Shown here: piece after piece, positions 1 to 8,502 of the stretch
Position numbering within the stretch: position 1 is the stretch's first letter
Layout of the letters: every line of letters starts with the position of its first letter
NCBI GenBank assembly: GCA_964447015.1
Contig: CAYUQU010000007.1
Span: 1 to 64,000, forward strand
Direction: 5' to 3'
From: Wandonia sp964447015
GTDB taxonomy: Bacteria > Bacteroidota > Bacteroidia > Flavobacteriales_D > Crocinitomicaceae
Length of the DNA stretch: 64,000 nt
Made by a program: the position numbers and the translations under genes
Notes under the pieces: generated by a model
Database searches by the model: none
The model's input: only the letters and a program-made list of their open reading frames with translations
What the model was told of the DNA's origin: nothing

Positions 1-2328
1 AATTCCCAAGTCGTCAGCACAAGAAGGAGGCATATCAAACGCTTGTATTTCATCGCCAACTGTAAAGCTATCTCCTTGAGAAGCACTATAACCCAATCCT
101 CGTCGAGCAAATGTTTCCCAAATTAAACATTCGTGGGCTCCTTCATACAAGTATTGGTCTGCTGCCAAAATAGCATCACGCCCATCGACAAAACCAGGTG
201 TGCAAGATTGAATTCGCATACCTTCCATCACCAAGTGAGTAGCGATATTATTTCCTCCGCTAAATGTGTACATATCATAGCTGTTTCCATAAAGATTTGA
301 AAGATTCCAGTATAAATCCCAGAGCATGGTGCACCATACCGATCCTACACCATGTGGAATAGAAAGCTGAGAAATATTTGCATAAGTTAGCGGGTTTTCA
401 CTCATGTCGTGCGAATATGGATAAGGTCGAATTCCAGGTCCGTCAAAAGGTCTTGCCGAAGCGAAATTGCCTATTCCACGCAAATCATTCCCTGCGCTTC
501 CTGGTATATCCGAAGTGATTAACGCGAAGAAGTCACTCCATCCTTCGCCCATTTGTTCATCATTCCAGAGGCAGTCAACTTGTGATGGACCACCAGTTAA
601 GCGGTTTGAAATTCCGTGTCCGTATTCATGACAGATAATGCCGTTGTCAAAATTGGAATCAAACACATAGTTCGTTCCCTCTCCACCAATGGTTCCATTC
701 ACCGCGCCTTGTGCCAGTTCTGTTTTTATCGTGTTTCCGTCTGCAAGAGAAATACTGATTACAGGAATATAGACTTCGCCAAAATCATCTCCCCCCATAG
801 ACATAGCTCCCCCACCTTGATTGTTGATAATAATCAGCGCAACTGCACCAGCTTCTTGAGCCATAATAGCTTTTTGAACAAAGGTGCAAGTTCCTCTGTC
901 AGCAACTGCTATTTTATCAATCATCTCAGCTCCATTTGACAGAGTCGAGCAACCAAGTGATGGAGTACCATCACTAGAAGCCACTAAGATTAAGTCCTCA
1001 GTAATTGGTGTTTGTGGTATTGGTGGGCCAAACGTAGCGGTTCCTGTTTGATAACTCCCTGCAATTCCTACAGGTGAGTTAATGGTTAACAATTCACCTA
1101 CAGTGTGATACCACAAATACATTTGCATTCTTGGATTACTACCATCTTCAGGGGTTCCAAAATTTGCGTTATTTGTTCCGCTTCCATCAAATCCTTGAGC
1201 GTGTACATAGTCATCACCAAATCCGCCGTTACCATAGTTGTTTTGCTGAAAATTACCACTTTGTTCATCAAACCCATAGAAGTAACTTAAGTCGTGCATA
1301 AAATTATTCCACACAAACAGATTAGTAAGTGCCGCGTCCATATTATCTACTGGGTCGAGATTAAAATCTAAGGGAAAATCAAAATCAAGCATAGCTCCAC
1401 CATCAGGAGAATAACCTGGAACATCCGCATCCATCATGTCTTCGTATGCATAAACATTGTTTCCTCGTGTTATGGTATACTCATGCCCTGGCGCACCGTC
1501 TTCATCGTGCCATCCAAAAGGTGAAGCAAGAGGCAATTCCGCACCAAAAATCATTTCTCGGGAACCGTGAATAGGGCTTTCTACACCAAGAGGATAGGCA
1601 TTATAACCAGCGGCGCCTCCTCTATTTGTTTTACTGAGTATTTCACTTGACACTTGAATTACGGAGTTACAGCTACTTTTGTGAGCGTGGTCAAATTGAC
1701 AAGACAAAGTGCGATTAATTACATGAAGAATTTCTCCTGTTATCGCATCAACTTTGATGTTAAACATATCTGCTGACTTTCTTGGTTCAACAATAAGTTG
1801 ATATGCTAAAACAAGGTCATTTTCTACATTTTCATACCCTAAAGTAACTCGAACTGGATTGAAAAATGCAGATTCATCTTCAATTATAAATTTCCCGAAT
1901 CCAATTTCCTTTGCGTTCGGACTTGTGCTGATTTTTGATAGCGATTCAACAGACTTTAAAGCGTTTAACAAGGCATCATTTACAGAGATTTTAGGAGAAT
2001 CATGCGAGATCCTACTGTTTTTTTGGTCAAAAAATCGCGAGTTGTGGTGAACGATAGCACCTTGAGGAGACAAGTGTAATTGAAACTGTGCATTAAAAAT
2101 TGGGTAATTATTTGCTGTCTGCAACAAATAAAAGTGTGAAATTCCAGTTTGTTTATGTGTGTACGAATCAGTAATTATAAAGTCAATGATATCGCTTTCT
2201 TCAAGAGCATAATTAGGCGCTAAAGAACGTAAGTTGTCAACTAATTCTGTTTGACTTATTTTTTCTTGGGTAAACGCATTATTGCAGATGCTAAACGCAA
2301 TAAAAAGAAGAGTAATAAATTTATACAT
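1..2328 (-). CDS. M36 (fungalysin-type) zinc metallopeptidase, partial at window edge
   Basis: Secreted zinc endopeptidase, probably extracellular. Translated on the minus strand from ATG at 2328 it runs 776 codons to the window edge without a stop, so the C-terminus is missing. A signal peptide (MYKFITLLFIAFSICNNAFT) precedes Gln-Glu. Residues about 20-180 resemble the fungalysin propeptide. The zinc site is HEYGH (His567, Glu568, His571), with a GEGWSD motif whose Glu595 is the likely third ligand. A protease-associated (PA) domain is inserted before the catalytic motif at about residues 435-535. In this phylum such proteins usually end in a T9SS sorting domain, but that part lies outside the window. 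It is transcribed alone, divergent from the gene at 2574. Family assignment is firm; the substrate is unknown. Confidence 0.9.
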   Translation of the reverse strand, partial: MYKFITLLFIAFSICNNAFTQEKISQTELVDNLRSLAPNYALEESDIIDFIITDSYTHKQTGISHFYLLQTANNYPIFNAQFQLHLSPQGAIVHHNSRFFDQKNSRISHDSPKISVNDALLNALKSVESLSKISTSPNAKEIGFGKFIIEDESAFFNPVRVTLGYENVENDLVLAYQLIVEPRKSADMFNIKVDAITGEILHVINRTLSCQFDHAHKSSCNSVIQVSSEILSKTNRGGAAGYNAYPLGVESPIHGSREMIFGAELPLASPFGWHDEDGAPGHEYTITRGNNVYAYEDMMDADVPGYSPDGGAMLDFDFPLDFNLDPVDNMDAALTNLFVWNNFMHDLSYFYGFDEQSGNFQQNNYGNGGFGDDYVHAQGFDGSGTNNANFGTPEDGSNPRMQMYLWYHTVGELLTINSPVGIAGSYQTGTATFGPPIPQTPITEDLILVASSDGTPSLGCSTLSNGAEMIDKIAVADRGTCTFVQKAIMAQEAGAVALIIINNQGGGAMSMGGDDFGEVYIPVISISLADGNTIKTELAQGAVNGTIGGEGTNYVFDSNFDNGIICHEYGHGISNRLTGGPSQVDCLWNDEQMGEGWSDFFALITSDIPGSAGNDLRGIGNFASARPFDGPGIRPYPYSHDMSENPLTYANISQLSIPHGVGSVWCTMLWDLYWNLSNLYGNSYDMYTFSGGNNIATHLVMEGMRIQSCTPGFVDGRDAILAADQYLYEGAHECLIWETFARRGLGYSASQGDSFTVGDEIQAFDMPPSCADDLGI

Positions 2329-2362
2329 ATATAATTGGGATAAAGTTTAACATCGTATTCAA

Positions 2363-2370
2363 CGAATATA
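2363..2370 (-). promoter_or_regulatory. candidate -7 box (TATATTCG) for the M36 peptidase
   Basis: On the minus strand, TATATTCG lies 34 bases before the ATG at 2328. It matches the Bacteroidota -7 consensus TAnnTTTG at seven of eight positions. No convincing -33 TTG was seen, so support is weak. Confidence 0.3.
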
Positions 2371-2573
2371 TGAAAATGGATTGAGTTGTGAAACTTCTTT
2401 TAGTCAAGTGTAGAGGTTTTTGATTAAGAGGTGGTTGAAAAGATTTAAAAAGAGATCGAGGAGAAATTGGAAGCTTGGAATAATCTGACTAATTTGGCTA
2501 AAAATTTTCGCGAATTGTGTGAGTGAAAATTTTGTGCACTATTTTTGTTGAACAGGTAGTAAAAATAAGAGAG

Positions 2574-3296
2574 ATGAGCGTATTTGGGAGTAATGAAGAA
2601 TTGGTAGAAAAGATTAAAACTCAAGTTTCTCAAATTAAGAAAAAAGGACTTAATGCAGAAGAGTTTGAAAACTTGTTGAAAGAGACGAGAGAGCTGTACG
2701 AGCGAATCTTGATTTTGAGATATAAATCATTTGAAGAACACACTGGAAAACAAGAAAAAACAGTGCTATCTGAACCGAAACATGAACAAGTTGTACCTGA
2801 GGCGGAAGAAGTGGTTGTTCCTTCACCCAAAGTAGCAGAAGAGCAAGAAGAAGAAGCTTTTGGATTCTCTTTGTTTGGAGAAATTGAGGAAAATACAGAA
2901 AAAGAGAAACCGACGGAAAAAGAACCTGAAGAGACCATTCAACCAGAGTCAATAATAGCAAATAAAGTAGTTCCTAATCCAGCAAAGCCAGCTACTTCTC
3001 TTCTTGAAAAATTAAGTGAGCAAAGCAATTCAAATCGATTGTCAGACAAGTTAAAATTGACAAAAATTGATTCTTTAAGTGGAGCTTTCACTCTTAACGA
3101 TAGAATCCGTTTTTCTCAAGGTCTGTTTAAAGGCAATAATGAAGAATTTCAAGAAGCAGTTAAAGTAATTGAATCATTATCTAAAAGAGAAGAAGCGATT
3201 GCTCAACTTGAGAAATATAGTACGGAACTTGAATGGGATATGGAGAGCAAGGATGTTGAGCATTTTTATGAATTTGTAGAAAGATTGTATGTATAA
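2574..3296 (+). CDS. conserved hypothetical protein with acidic linker
   Basis: Unknown function, predicted cytoplasmic, 240 residues from the ATG at 2574. The frame opens at 2523, but its first 17 codons look like leader, and MSVFGSNEEL is a better start. The N-terminal part (about 1-55) is helical and charged with coiled-coil character. Residues about 60-150 form a Glu/Pro/Lys-rich low-complexity linker. The last 75 residues form a compact helical region with the motif FTLNDRIRFSQGLFKG and a Glu-rich end. No signal peptide or membrane segment is visible. The stop overlaps the start of the M28 peptidase by 8 bases, so the two are probably translationally coupled. I recognise the C-terminal pattern as common in Bacteroidota proteins but know no function. 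Confidence 0.75.
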   Translation: MSVFGSNEELVEKIKTQVSQIKKKGLNAEEFENLLKETRELYERILILRYKSFEEHTGKQEKTVLSEPKHEQVVPEAEEVVVPSPKVAEEQEEEAFGFSLFGEIEENTEKEKPTEKEPEETIQPESIIANKVVPNPAKPATSLLEKLSEQSNSNRLSDKLKLTKIDSLSGAFTLNDRIRFSQGLFKGNNEEFQEAVKVIESLSKREEAIAQLEKYSTELEWDMESKDVEHFYEFVERLYV

Positions 3297-4530
3297 AATA
3301 GCAGTTGTTTTATTCTTATTTCCGTTTCTTCTCTTTGGTCAATACGAAGAGGACAAGCGAATTTTGGAGACACTTTGTTCTTCTGAATTTGGTGGTAGAG
3401 GTTATGTAAATTCTGGAGACAGCTTAGCGGCAGAATTTTTAGCAAAAGAATTTTCAGCACTTGGGCTTTCTCCAATTGGAGGAAGTTATTTTCAGAAATT
3501 CAGTTTTCCGATAAATACATTTCCAGGAGATGTCTTGTTGGAAATAAACGGTAAAAAACTAACTCCAGGGTCTGAGTTTTTAGTTCACCCAGCGTCAGGT
3601 AACACTGAAGAGACGGCAAAAACAAAGGTTTTTCAAATTGCGGACTTCAATAATGGAACTTTCACCAAACATATAGCGGAAATTCAAAGTGGGGAACTGA
3701 TTCCTGTTCTCAGTCCAGGTGAAACGACAAATAGAGACACTTTGATGGGTTTACAGCAAGCCGCTGAATCCATTGCGGAAATTTCTCCTGTTATCCTCTT
3801 GAGTTCACATTTGAGTTGGCATTTATCTCAAAAACAATTGAACCATGCGATTGTAGAAATTCACAAAGATTTTTTTCAGGAGGGCGAAGTAAAAATAAAA
3901 GTTGAGGCAAAACTTAAGCAGCACACAGCAAGAAATGTGTTAGCTGAAATTCCCGCAAAGGGCAAAGCAAAGAAGACAATTGTGTTCACCGCTCACTATG
4001 ACCATTTGGGTCGTATGGGTCAAGACACTTATTTCCCTGGGGCAAATGACAATGGTTCAGGTACAACGATGCTACTTTCTATAGCGAGAGAATTAATTAA
4101 GGAAAAGTCAGACACACGCTATGTTTTTATAGCATTTGCAGGCGAAGAAGTAGCTTTGTTGGGATCAAAGTATTTTGTTGAGAATCCTAAGTTGAAATTA
4201 AAGGATATAGATTTCTTACTCAATCTAGATATTTTGGGTGGAGCGCAAGAGAATATCACGGTGGTAAATGGAACGGAATTCAAGGATGATTTTGACAGAC
4301 TTGTTCAACTAAACCATGAAAAAGGCTATCTACCAAAAGTAAAATCTCGTGGCCCTTCAGCAAATAGTGATCACCATTGGTTTTTTGCTAAAGGTGTTCC
4401 ATGTTTTTTTATCTACACAGCAGGAGATAACAAGCATTATCACGTTCCAGAAGACCACGCAGCAGATGTGGACATGAAGACATTTATGCAGGTACGAAAT
4501 TTATTGCTGGACTATGCTAAAAGCTTCTAA
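3289..4530 (+). CDS. M28 family zinc aminopeptidase, exported
   Basis: Exported di-zinc exopeptidase, probably an aminopeptidase, 413 residues. The signal peptide (MYKIAVVLFLFPFLLFG) leaves Gln18 as the predicted mature N-terminus. The M28 metal set is complete: His236 in AHYDHLG, bridging Asp254 in GANDNGSG, catalytic Glu286 with Glu287 in AGEE, Asp314 in LNLDILGG, and His385 in the C-terminal KHYHVPED. The insert between about 70 and 215 is the usual lid/PA-like part of long M28 proteins. It overlaps the upstream unknown gene by 8 bases and is followed 63 bases later by the beta-CASP nuclease. The family is certain; the natural substrate is not visible. Confidence 0.92.
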   Translation: MYKIAVVLFLFPFLLFGQYEEDKRILETLCSSEFGGRGYVNSGDSLAAEFLAKEFSALGLSPIGGSYFQKFSFPINTFPGDVLLEINGKKLTPGSEFLVHPASGNTEETAKTKVFQIADFNNGTFTKHIAEIQSGELIPVLSPGETTNRDTLMGLQQAAESIAEISPVILLSSHLSWHLSQKQLNHAIVEIHKDFFQEGEVKIKVEAKLKQHTARNVLAEIPAKGKAKKTIVFTAHYDHLGRMGQDTYFPGANDNGSGTTMLLSIARELIKEKSDTRYVFIAFAGEEVALLGSKYFVENPKLKLKDIDFLLNLDILGGAQENITVVNGTEFKDDFDRLVQLNHEKGYLPKVKSRGPSANSDHHWFFAKGVPCFFIYTAGDNKHYHVPEDHAADVDMKTFMQVRNLLLDYAKSF

Positions 4531-4593
4531 ACTATTCAAGCTATAATAATATTCCGTATCTTGTGTAGAATAGGACTTATCAAATTATCAAGA

Positions 4594-5994
4594 ATGAAAA
4601 TCAAATTTATCGGCGCGGCAAAAACAGTTACAGGAAGTAAACATTTAATTCAACTTTGGGATAACAAAAAAATTCTGTTAGATTGCGGAATGTATCAAGG
4701 TCTCGGCAAGGATACGCATGCAATGAATACAAAAGACTTAGTTGACCCGACAGAGATTGACGCCATTGTCCTTTCACATGCACATATTGATCATTCGGGG
4801 TTAATCCCAAGATTTGTAAAAGATGGTTTTGAAGGGCCGATTTATTGTACCCCTGCAACATTTGCACTTTGTGAAATTATGCTTCGCGATAGCGCATTTA
4901 TTCAAGAAGCAGATGTCAAGTATTCTAACAAGCGCAAAGAGAAAACAGGTAAAGACGCCTATGAGCCACTTTATACTTTAGCTCACGTGGAAATGGCGTT
5001 AAAGCAATTTGAGGTTGTTGATGAACACGAAAAATTCAATGTTATACCAGGAATAGACGCTACATTTTATCCAAATGGTCATATATTGGGAAGTGCTGCA
5101 ATTTACTTGGAAGTTGACGAAATTAGCGAACAGACAACACTACTTTATACTGGTGATATTGGGCGTTTTGGTTCTTCGTTAATCCGCGACCCTGAATGTC
5201 CTCCTCATGCAGACATTATTATTTGTGAGTCAACTTATGGTGATCGCTTACATGACAGAACTCAAGATGCAGAACAAGAGCTTTTATCAGCGGTGATTCA
5301 CACATTGAAAGATAAACGTGGGAAATTAATTATACCAGCGTTTAGTTTGGGGCGTACTCAAGAAATCGTATTCGCTTTGAATAAATTAGATTTATACGGA
5401 TTGCTACCTAATATAAAAATTTATGTAGACAGTCCTTTGGCGACTGATGCAACAAATATTACAAGAGATTTCAAACACCAACTCAATAGAGAAATTCAAC
5501 GATTTATTGAATCTAGACCAGATGCATTTGGCTTTAGTAAACTTACTTACACAAAACGCAAAGAGGATTCGCAAGCATTAAACTTTACTAAAGAACCTTG
5601 CGTAATCATTTCAGCAGCAGGAATGGCAGATGCAGGTCGTGTGAAGCACCATATTTTTCACAACATCGAAGATGAAACTACAACGATTTTGTTTGTAGGG
5701 TATGCCGAACCTCAATCTTTAGGAGGGAAATTACAACGAGGCGAAAAAGAGGTTACAATTTTTGGTGAGACAAAGCGAGTTAAAGCGGAGATTCGTTTGA
5801 TTGCATCACTCAGTGCGCATGGTGATTACGAAGAGATGATTCGTTATTTATCATGTCAGGAGATCCCTAAAGTGAGTAAGGTTTTTCTCGTACATGGCGA
5901 TCTAAACGCCCAAATTGCATTTAAGGGACATTTAGAGAAAGCGGGCTTCCACGATGTGATTATTCCTGAGATGGGCGAAAGCTTTGAGGTTTAA
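4594..5994 (+). CDS. beta-CASP metallo-beta-lactamase-fold RNA nuclease
   Basis: Cytoplasmic MBL-fold hydrolase of the beta-CASP/RMMBL family (relatives of CPSF73 and archaeal/bacterial RNA-processing exonucleases), 466 residues. The ATG at 4594 is preferred over an in-frame TTG at 4561 because MKIKFIGAAKTVTGSKH is the typical family start. Seen motifs: HxHxDH with His62, His64, Asp66 and His67; GHILGSA; YTGDIG; CESTYGDR; the beta-CASP PAFSLGRTQEI; SAAGMADAGR; and the RMMBL-type ends SLSAHGDYEEM and VFLVHGD. All metal ligands appear present, so it should be active. Known relatives cleave or trim RNA; the exact target here is inferred only. Confidence 0.9.
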   Translation: MKIKFIGAAKTVTGSKHLIQLWDNKKILLDCGMYQGLGKDTHAMNTKDLVDPTEIDAIVLSHAHIDHSGLIPRFVKDGFEGPIYCTPATFALCEIMLRDSAFIQEADVKYSNKRKEKTGKDAYEPLYTLAHVEMALKQFEVVDEHEKFNVIPGIDATFYPNGHILGSAAIYLEVDEISEQTTLLYTGDIGRFGSSLIRDPECPPHADIIICESTYGDRLHDRTQDAEQELLSAVIHTLKDKRGKLIIPAFSLGRTQEIVFALNKLDLYGLLPNIKIYVDSPLATDATNITRDFKHQLNREIQRFIESRPDAFGFSKLTYTKRKEDSQALNFTKEPCVIISAAGMADAGRVKHHIFHNIEDETTTILFVGYAEPQSLGGKLQRGEKEVTIFGETKRVKAEIRLIASLSAHGDYEEMIRYLSCQEIPKVSKVFLVHGDLNAQIAFKGHLEKAGFHDVIIPEMGESFEV

Positions 5995-6128
5995 CTTACT
6001 GTTAAACAATTGAATTGATCTAAATCAGCTTGACTTATTTTCATTATCGAGGAAATTATATTCTTTTAAATTACGATTTATTAACAGTTCAAATTTGACT
6101 TAAGCACAGCTAATTAGTACCTTGAGGT

Positions 6129-6142
6129 AGGTTGCGCAACCT
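6129..6142. repeat. 14-bp perfect palindrome upstream of a small lipoprotein gene
   Basis: AGGTTGCGCAACCT reads identically on both strands. It lies 55 bases before the ATG at 6197, in the 202-base gap after the beta-CASP gene. A second inverted pair, AATGC and GCATT, follows at about 6144-6166. This could be a regulator site; no binding protein is identified. Confidence 0.5.
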
Positions 6143-6196
6143 TAATGCCTGTAAAATGCAAGCATTATCAGTAATAGTTAATTTAAATGTTGTGTT

Positions 6197-6409
6197 ATGA
6201 AAAAGAAAGTAATCATTATTGCTTCAGTATTTGGGATGTTTGTTTTAGGTTCTTGTACGAAAGATTGGGAGTGTGAGTGTACCATAGGTTCAGGAGACAC
6301 TACACTTGTGACTAGTGAAACAATTGAGGCAAGTTCAATGAGCAAAGCCAAAAAAGAATGTGAAGACAAAGATGCCACTACTTGGGGTAGTTGTAAGCTA
6401 AAGCCATAA
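6197..6409 (+). CDS. small Cys-rich lipoprotein
   Basis: Seventy-residue predicted lipoprotein of unknown function. The signal peptide ends in the lipobox LGSC. After the lipidated Cys come four more cysteines in the pattern C-E-C, then KKEC and GSC. The segment TIEASSMSKAKKEC matches a second window gene at 45354 (MEIEAENKSEAKEEC), so the two are paralogues with a shared cysteine framework. The mature part is about 50 residues and probably forms a small disulfide-stabilised domain in the periplasm or on the outer membrane. It stands alone, with a palindrome upstream and a strong terminator just downstream. Confidence 0.8.
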   Translation: MKKKVIIIASVFGMFVLGSCTKDWECECTIGSGDTTLVTSETIEASSMSKAKKECEDKDATTWGSCKLKP

Positions 6410-6427
6410 TAGTTTTAGTTGGTTAGA

Positions 6428-6471
6428 AGCGATGTCCTGAAAGATTTTATTTTTCAGGACATCGCTTTTTT
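6428..6471 (+). terminator. rho-independent terminator
   Basis: A 14-bp stem (AGCGATGTCCTGAA paired with TTCAGGACATCGCT), a short AT loop and a run of six T follow the small lipoprotein gene. This closes its transcript before the LuxR-type gene. Confidence 0.92.
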
Positions 6472-6543
6472 ACAAGAAATTATACCTTAAAAAGGGTATT
6501 TCAATCATCATGTGTAACCCCGATATTTGTAATCATTCTAAAT

Positions 6544-6549
6544 AAGGAG
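6544..6549 (+). promoter_or_regulatory. Shine-Dalgarno AAGGAG before the LuxR-type gene
   Basis: AAGGAG sits 7 bases before ATG 6557. Clear Shine-Dalgarno sites are nearly absent from the other genes in this window, as is usual in Bacteroidota, so this one stands out and fixes the start. Confidence 0.6.
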
Positions 6550-6556
6550 TTTTGTA

Positions 6557-7153
6557 ATGAGGGTTATTGTTTACATGGAAGATATCGTGGTTGCAGCAGG
6601 GATACTACATATTCTCCAGAAAGAAAATGTAAGACCCATGCTTATTGAGTATGATAAAACCAAGAGTGAGAATATAAATCAAGTTCATTTTGCTTCCAGT
6701 GATATTTTGATTGGCTGTCAAACTACAGTGAAAGTCATAAATGAACACTTCAACTTTCCATCTTGTAGACAGTTATTAATTCTTGACAATGGAAATGCCG
6801 ACACTATCGTTGGTTTTATTGAGGGAAAGGTTACTGGCATAATATTTCAACAGGAATTATCTGAGTATTTAAATCACGCAATTATCTTACTAAATAATAC
6901 AGGCTATTATTTCTCTCCCCAAATTACATTGAAGCTCGCTCACAACCAGTCTAAGTTTTTGATGAGCAAAAGTTTATCAAAAAGAGAACTGGAAATTGTT
7001 GACTTATTGTTAGATGACGCTTCAACTGCCGATATTTCATCAAGTTTATTCTTAAGCCCTAATACAGTAAGCACACACCGCAAGAACATTTTCAGAAAGC
7101 TAGAAATCCATAATGTGGAGGAATTGAAAATTCTCTTTAACAAGAGGGTATAA
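6557..7153 (+). CDS. LuxR-type transcriptional regulator with degenerate receiver domain
   Basis: Predicted DNA-binding regulator of 198 residues. The C-terminal part (about 135-195) is a standard LuxR/NarL helix-turn-helix with SKRELEIVDLLL and NTVSTHRKNIFRKL. The N-terminal part has response-regulator receiver size and rhythm, but the stretch SSDILIGCQTT lacks the phospho-acceptor Asp after strand 3 and the acidic pair after strand 1 is weak. It is therefore probably not controlled by phosphorylation. No histidine kinase is adjacent. It lies directly before the heme-uptake operon on the same strand, which suggests, but does not prove, that it controls that operon. Confidence 0.85.
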   Translation: MRVIVYMEDIVVAAGILHILQKENVRPMLIEYDKTKSENINQVHFASSDILIGCQTTVKVINEHFNFPSCRQLLILDNGNADTIVGFIEGKVTGIIFQQELSEYLNHAIILLNNTGYYFSPQITLKLAHNQSKFLMSKSLSKRELEIVDLLLDDASTADISSSLFLSPNTVSTHRKNIFRKLEIHNVEELKILFNKRV

Positions 7154-7186
7154 AAAATACCCTTTGTAAATGCCCTTTACTAACGG

Positions 7187-7216
7187 TTCGTGATCTCTTT
7201 TGTATTCATACTTTTG
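7187..7216 (+). promoter_or_regulatory. candidate promoter of the heme operon (TTC-N19-TACTTTTG)
   Basis: The box at 7209-7216 matches TAnnTTTG exactly. TTC at 7187-7189, one base off TTG, precedes it by 19 bases, the usual Bacteroidota spacing. The predicted transcript would start near 7223, about 30 bases before ATG 7255. Confidence 0.5.
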
Positions 7217-7254
7217 CCTTGTTTATAATTAGTCTAAATAAAAACAAGAGAAAG

Positions 7255-8502
7255 ATGAATATACGAATACTTACAATTGGTGCTTTGTTGTCTGCATCAA
7301 TAACATCAGCTCAAACAGCTGAAACCGTAACAATGGGTACTGGATATAGCAATCATATTTGGTACAGTTTTGAAAATGGGGAAGTACAATCTGCATCCAA
7401 AAGTAATTGGGAACTTGCGTTTCAAGTAAATTCTTACAGTGTAGGAATACGAACAAACCGATCTATAGAGATGGAAGTGTGGAAATACCCGAACCCTGGA
7501 GTGGAGGATTGGTCGACGTTAGACACAACAGGAATGGCTACTGATTGGTCAAAAGTGTATAACTCAGATGAGAGTTGGGATGAAGGAGCGTTGAACCAAT
7601 TACCGACAGGGACATATAGCTATGGTTGGGGGACATATAATACTGTTTCTCATGCCGTTGAGGGAGACCAACTATTTGTGGTAAAATTACCTGACGATTC
7701 CTTCAGAAAGCTTTGGATTGTAGGAAAAACAGCGGGAAACTATACATTCAAATTGGCAAATCTTGATCACTCAGGAGAAATTGAACGCACGTTTTCTAAT
7801 AACGGAGGCATTTCAGATAACGCGCTTTTTGGGTACTACTCAATTTTGGACGATGAATTTGTGAATCGGGAGCCTGATGCAGATACGTGGGATCTTGTGT
7901 TTAAGCAGTATAATGCGGTGACGTATGGAGTGGCAGAAAATCAACGTGTGGCAGGAGTGTTACAACATCCAGAAACAGAAGTAGCGAGAATTCATATAGA
8001 TAATGCTGGAGATAGTTATGATAGTGAATCCGCAAATTATTTGAGTGAAATTAACGCAATCGGTTACGATTGGAAAGAGTTGAACTATGATACGTTTCAG
8101 TGGGAAGTTCACGACACTATTGTCTATATAGTAAAAACTCCTGTCGGAGATTATTGGGAAATGATTTTTAGTGGATTTAGTGGTACATCAACGGGAGTGA
8201 TTGAATTCAACAAACGCAAAATAGGGAGTGTAGGTATCAATGAGTCCTCAATTGTCTTTGCAGAAGTTTATCCAAATCCTTCAACGGGAGTAATTACCTT
8301 GACTTATGTTGCAGAAAGCGATCTACACATTGAGGTAATCAATTCGGGAGGACAACGCGTATATCGTGAAAATTTGGAGGGTTATAACGGAGCGATTTCA
8401 ACTACTCAGTTGGACTTGACAACAGTAGAAAAAGGCCTGTATTTCATTCAGATAACAGATAATGACGGAAGCTTAATCACAAAAAAATTAATACTGAACT
8501 AA
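7255..8502 (+). CDS. HmuY-like heme-binding protein with T9SS type A sorting domain
   Basis: Predicted surface or secreted heme-capture protein, 415 residues. ATG 7255 is chosen over TTG 7219 because it begins a clean signal peptide ending TSA before Gln. Two HmuY-like halves are visible: SNWELAFQ...MEVWKYP near the N-terminus and DTWDLVFKQYNAVTYGV in the middle, followed by IGYDWKE. The IGYDWKE and WDL patterns also occur in the second HmuY protein at 14556. The last about 75 residues (VYPNPSTGVITL to TKKLILN) are a classical T9SS type A sorting domain, so export across the outer membrane is expected. The stop overlaps the next start (TAATG). The HmuY link rests on pattern and operon context. 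Confidence 0.8.
   Translation: MNIRILTIGALLSASITSAQTAETVTMGTGYSNHIWYSFENGEVQSASKSNWELAFQVNSYSVGIRTNRSIEMEVWKYPNPGVEDWSTLDTTGMATDWSKVYNSDESWDEGALNQLPTGTYSYGWGTYNTVSHAVEGDQLFVVKLPDDSFRKLWIVGKTAGNYTFKLANLDHSGEIERTFSNNGGISDNALFGYYSILDDEFVNREPDADTWDLVFKQYNAVTYGVAENQRVAGVLQHPETEVARIHIDNAGDSYDSESANYLSEINAIGYDWKELNYDTFQWEVHDTIVYIVKTPVGDYWEMIFSGFSGTSTGVIEFNKRKIGSVGINESSIVFAEVYPNPSTGVITLTYVAESDLHIEVINSGGQRVYRENLEGYNGAISTTQLDLTTVEKGLYFIQITDNDGSLITKKLILN

Noticed and set aside
616..2050. Plus-strand open frames at 616-939, 1105-1290 and 1859-2050
   Set aside because: They are antisense shadows of the M36 peptidase, whose frame is continuous on the minus strand.
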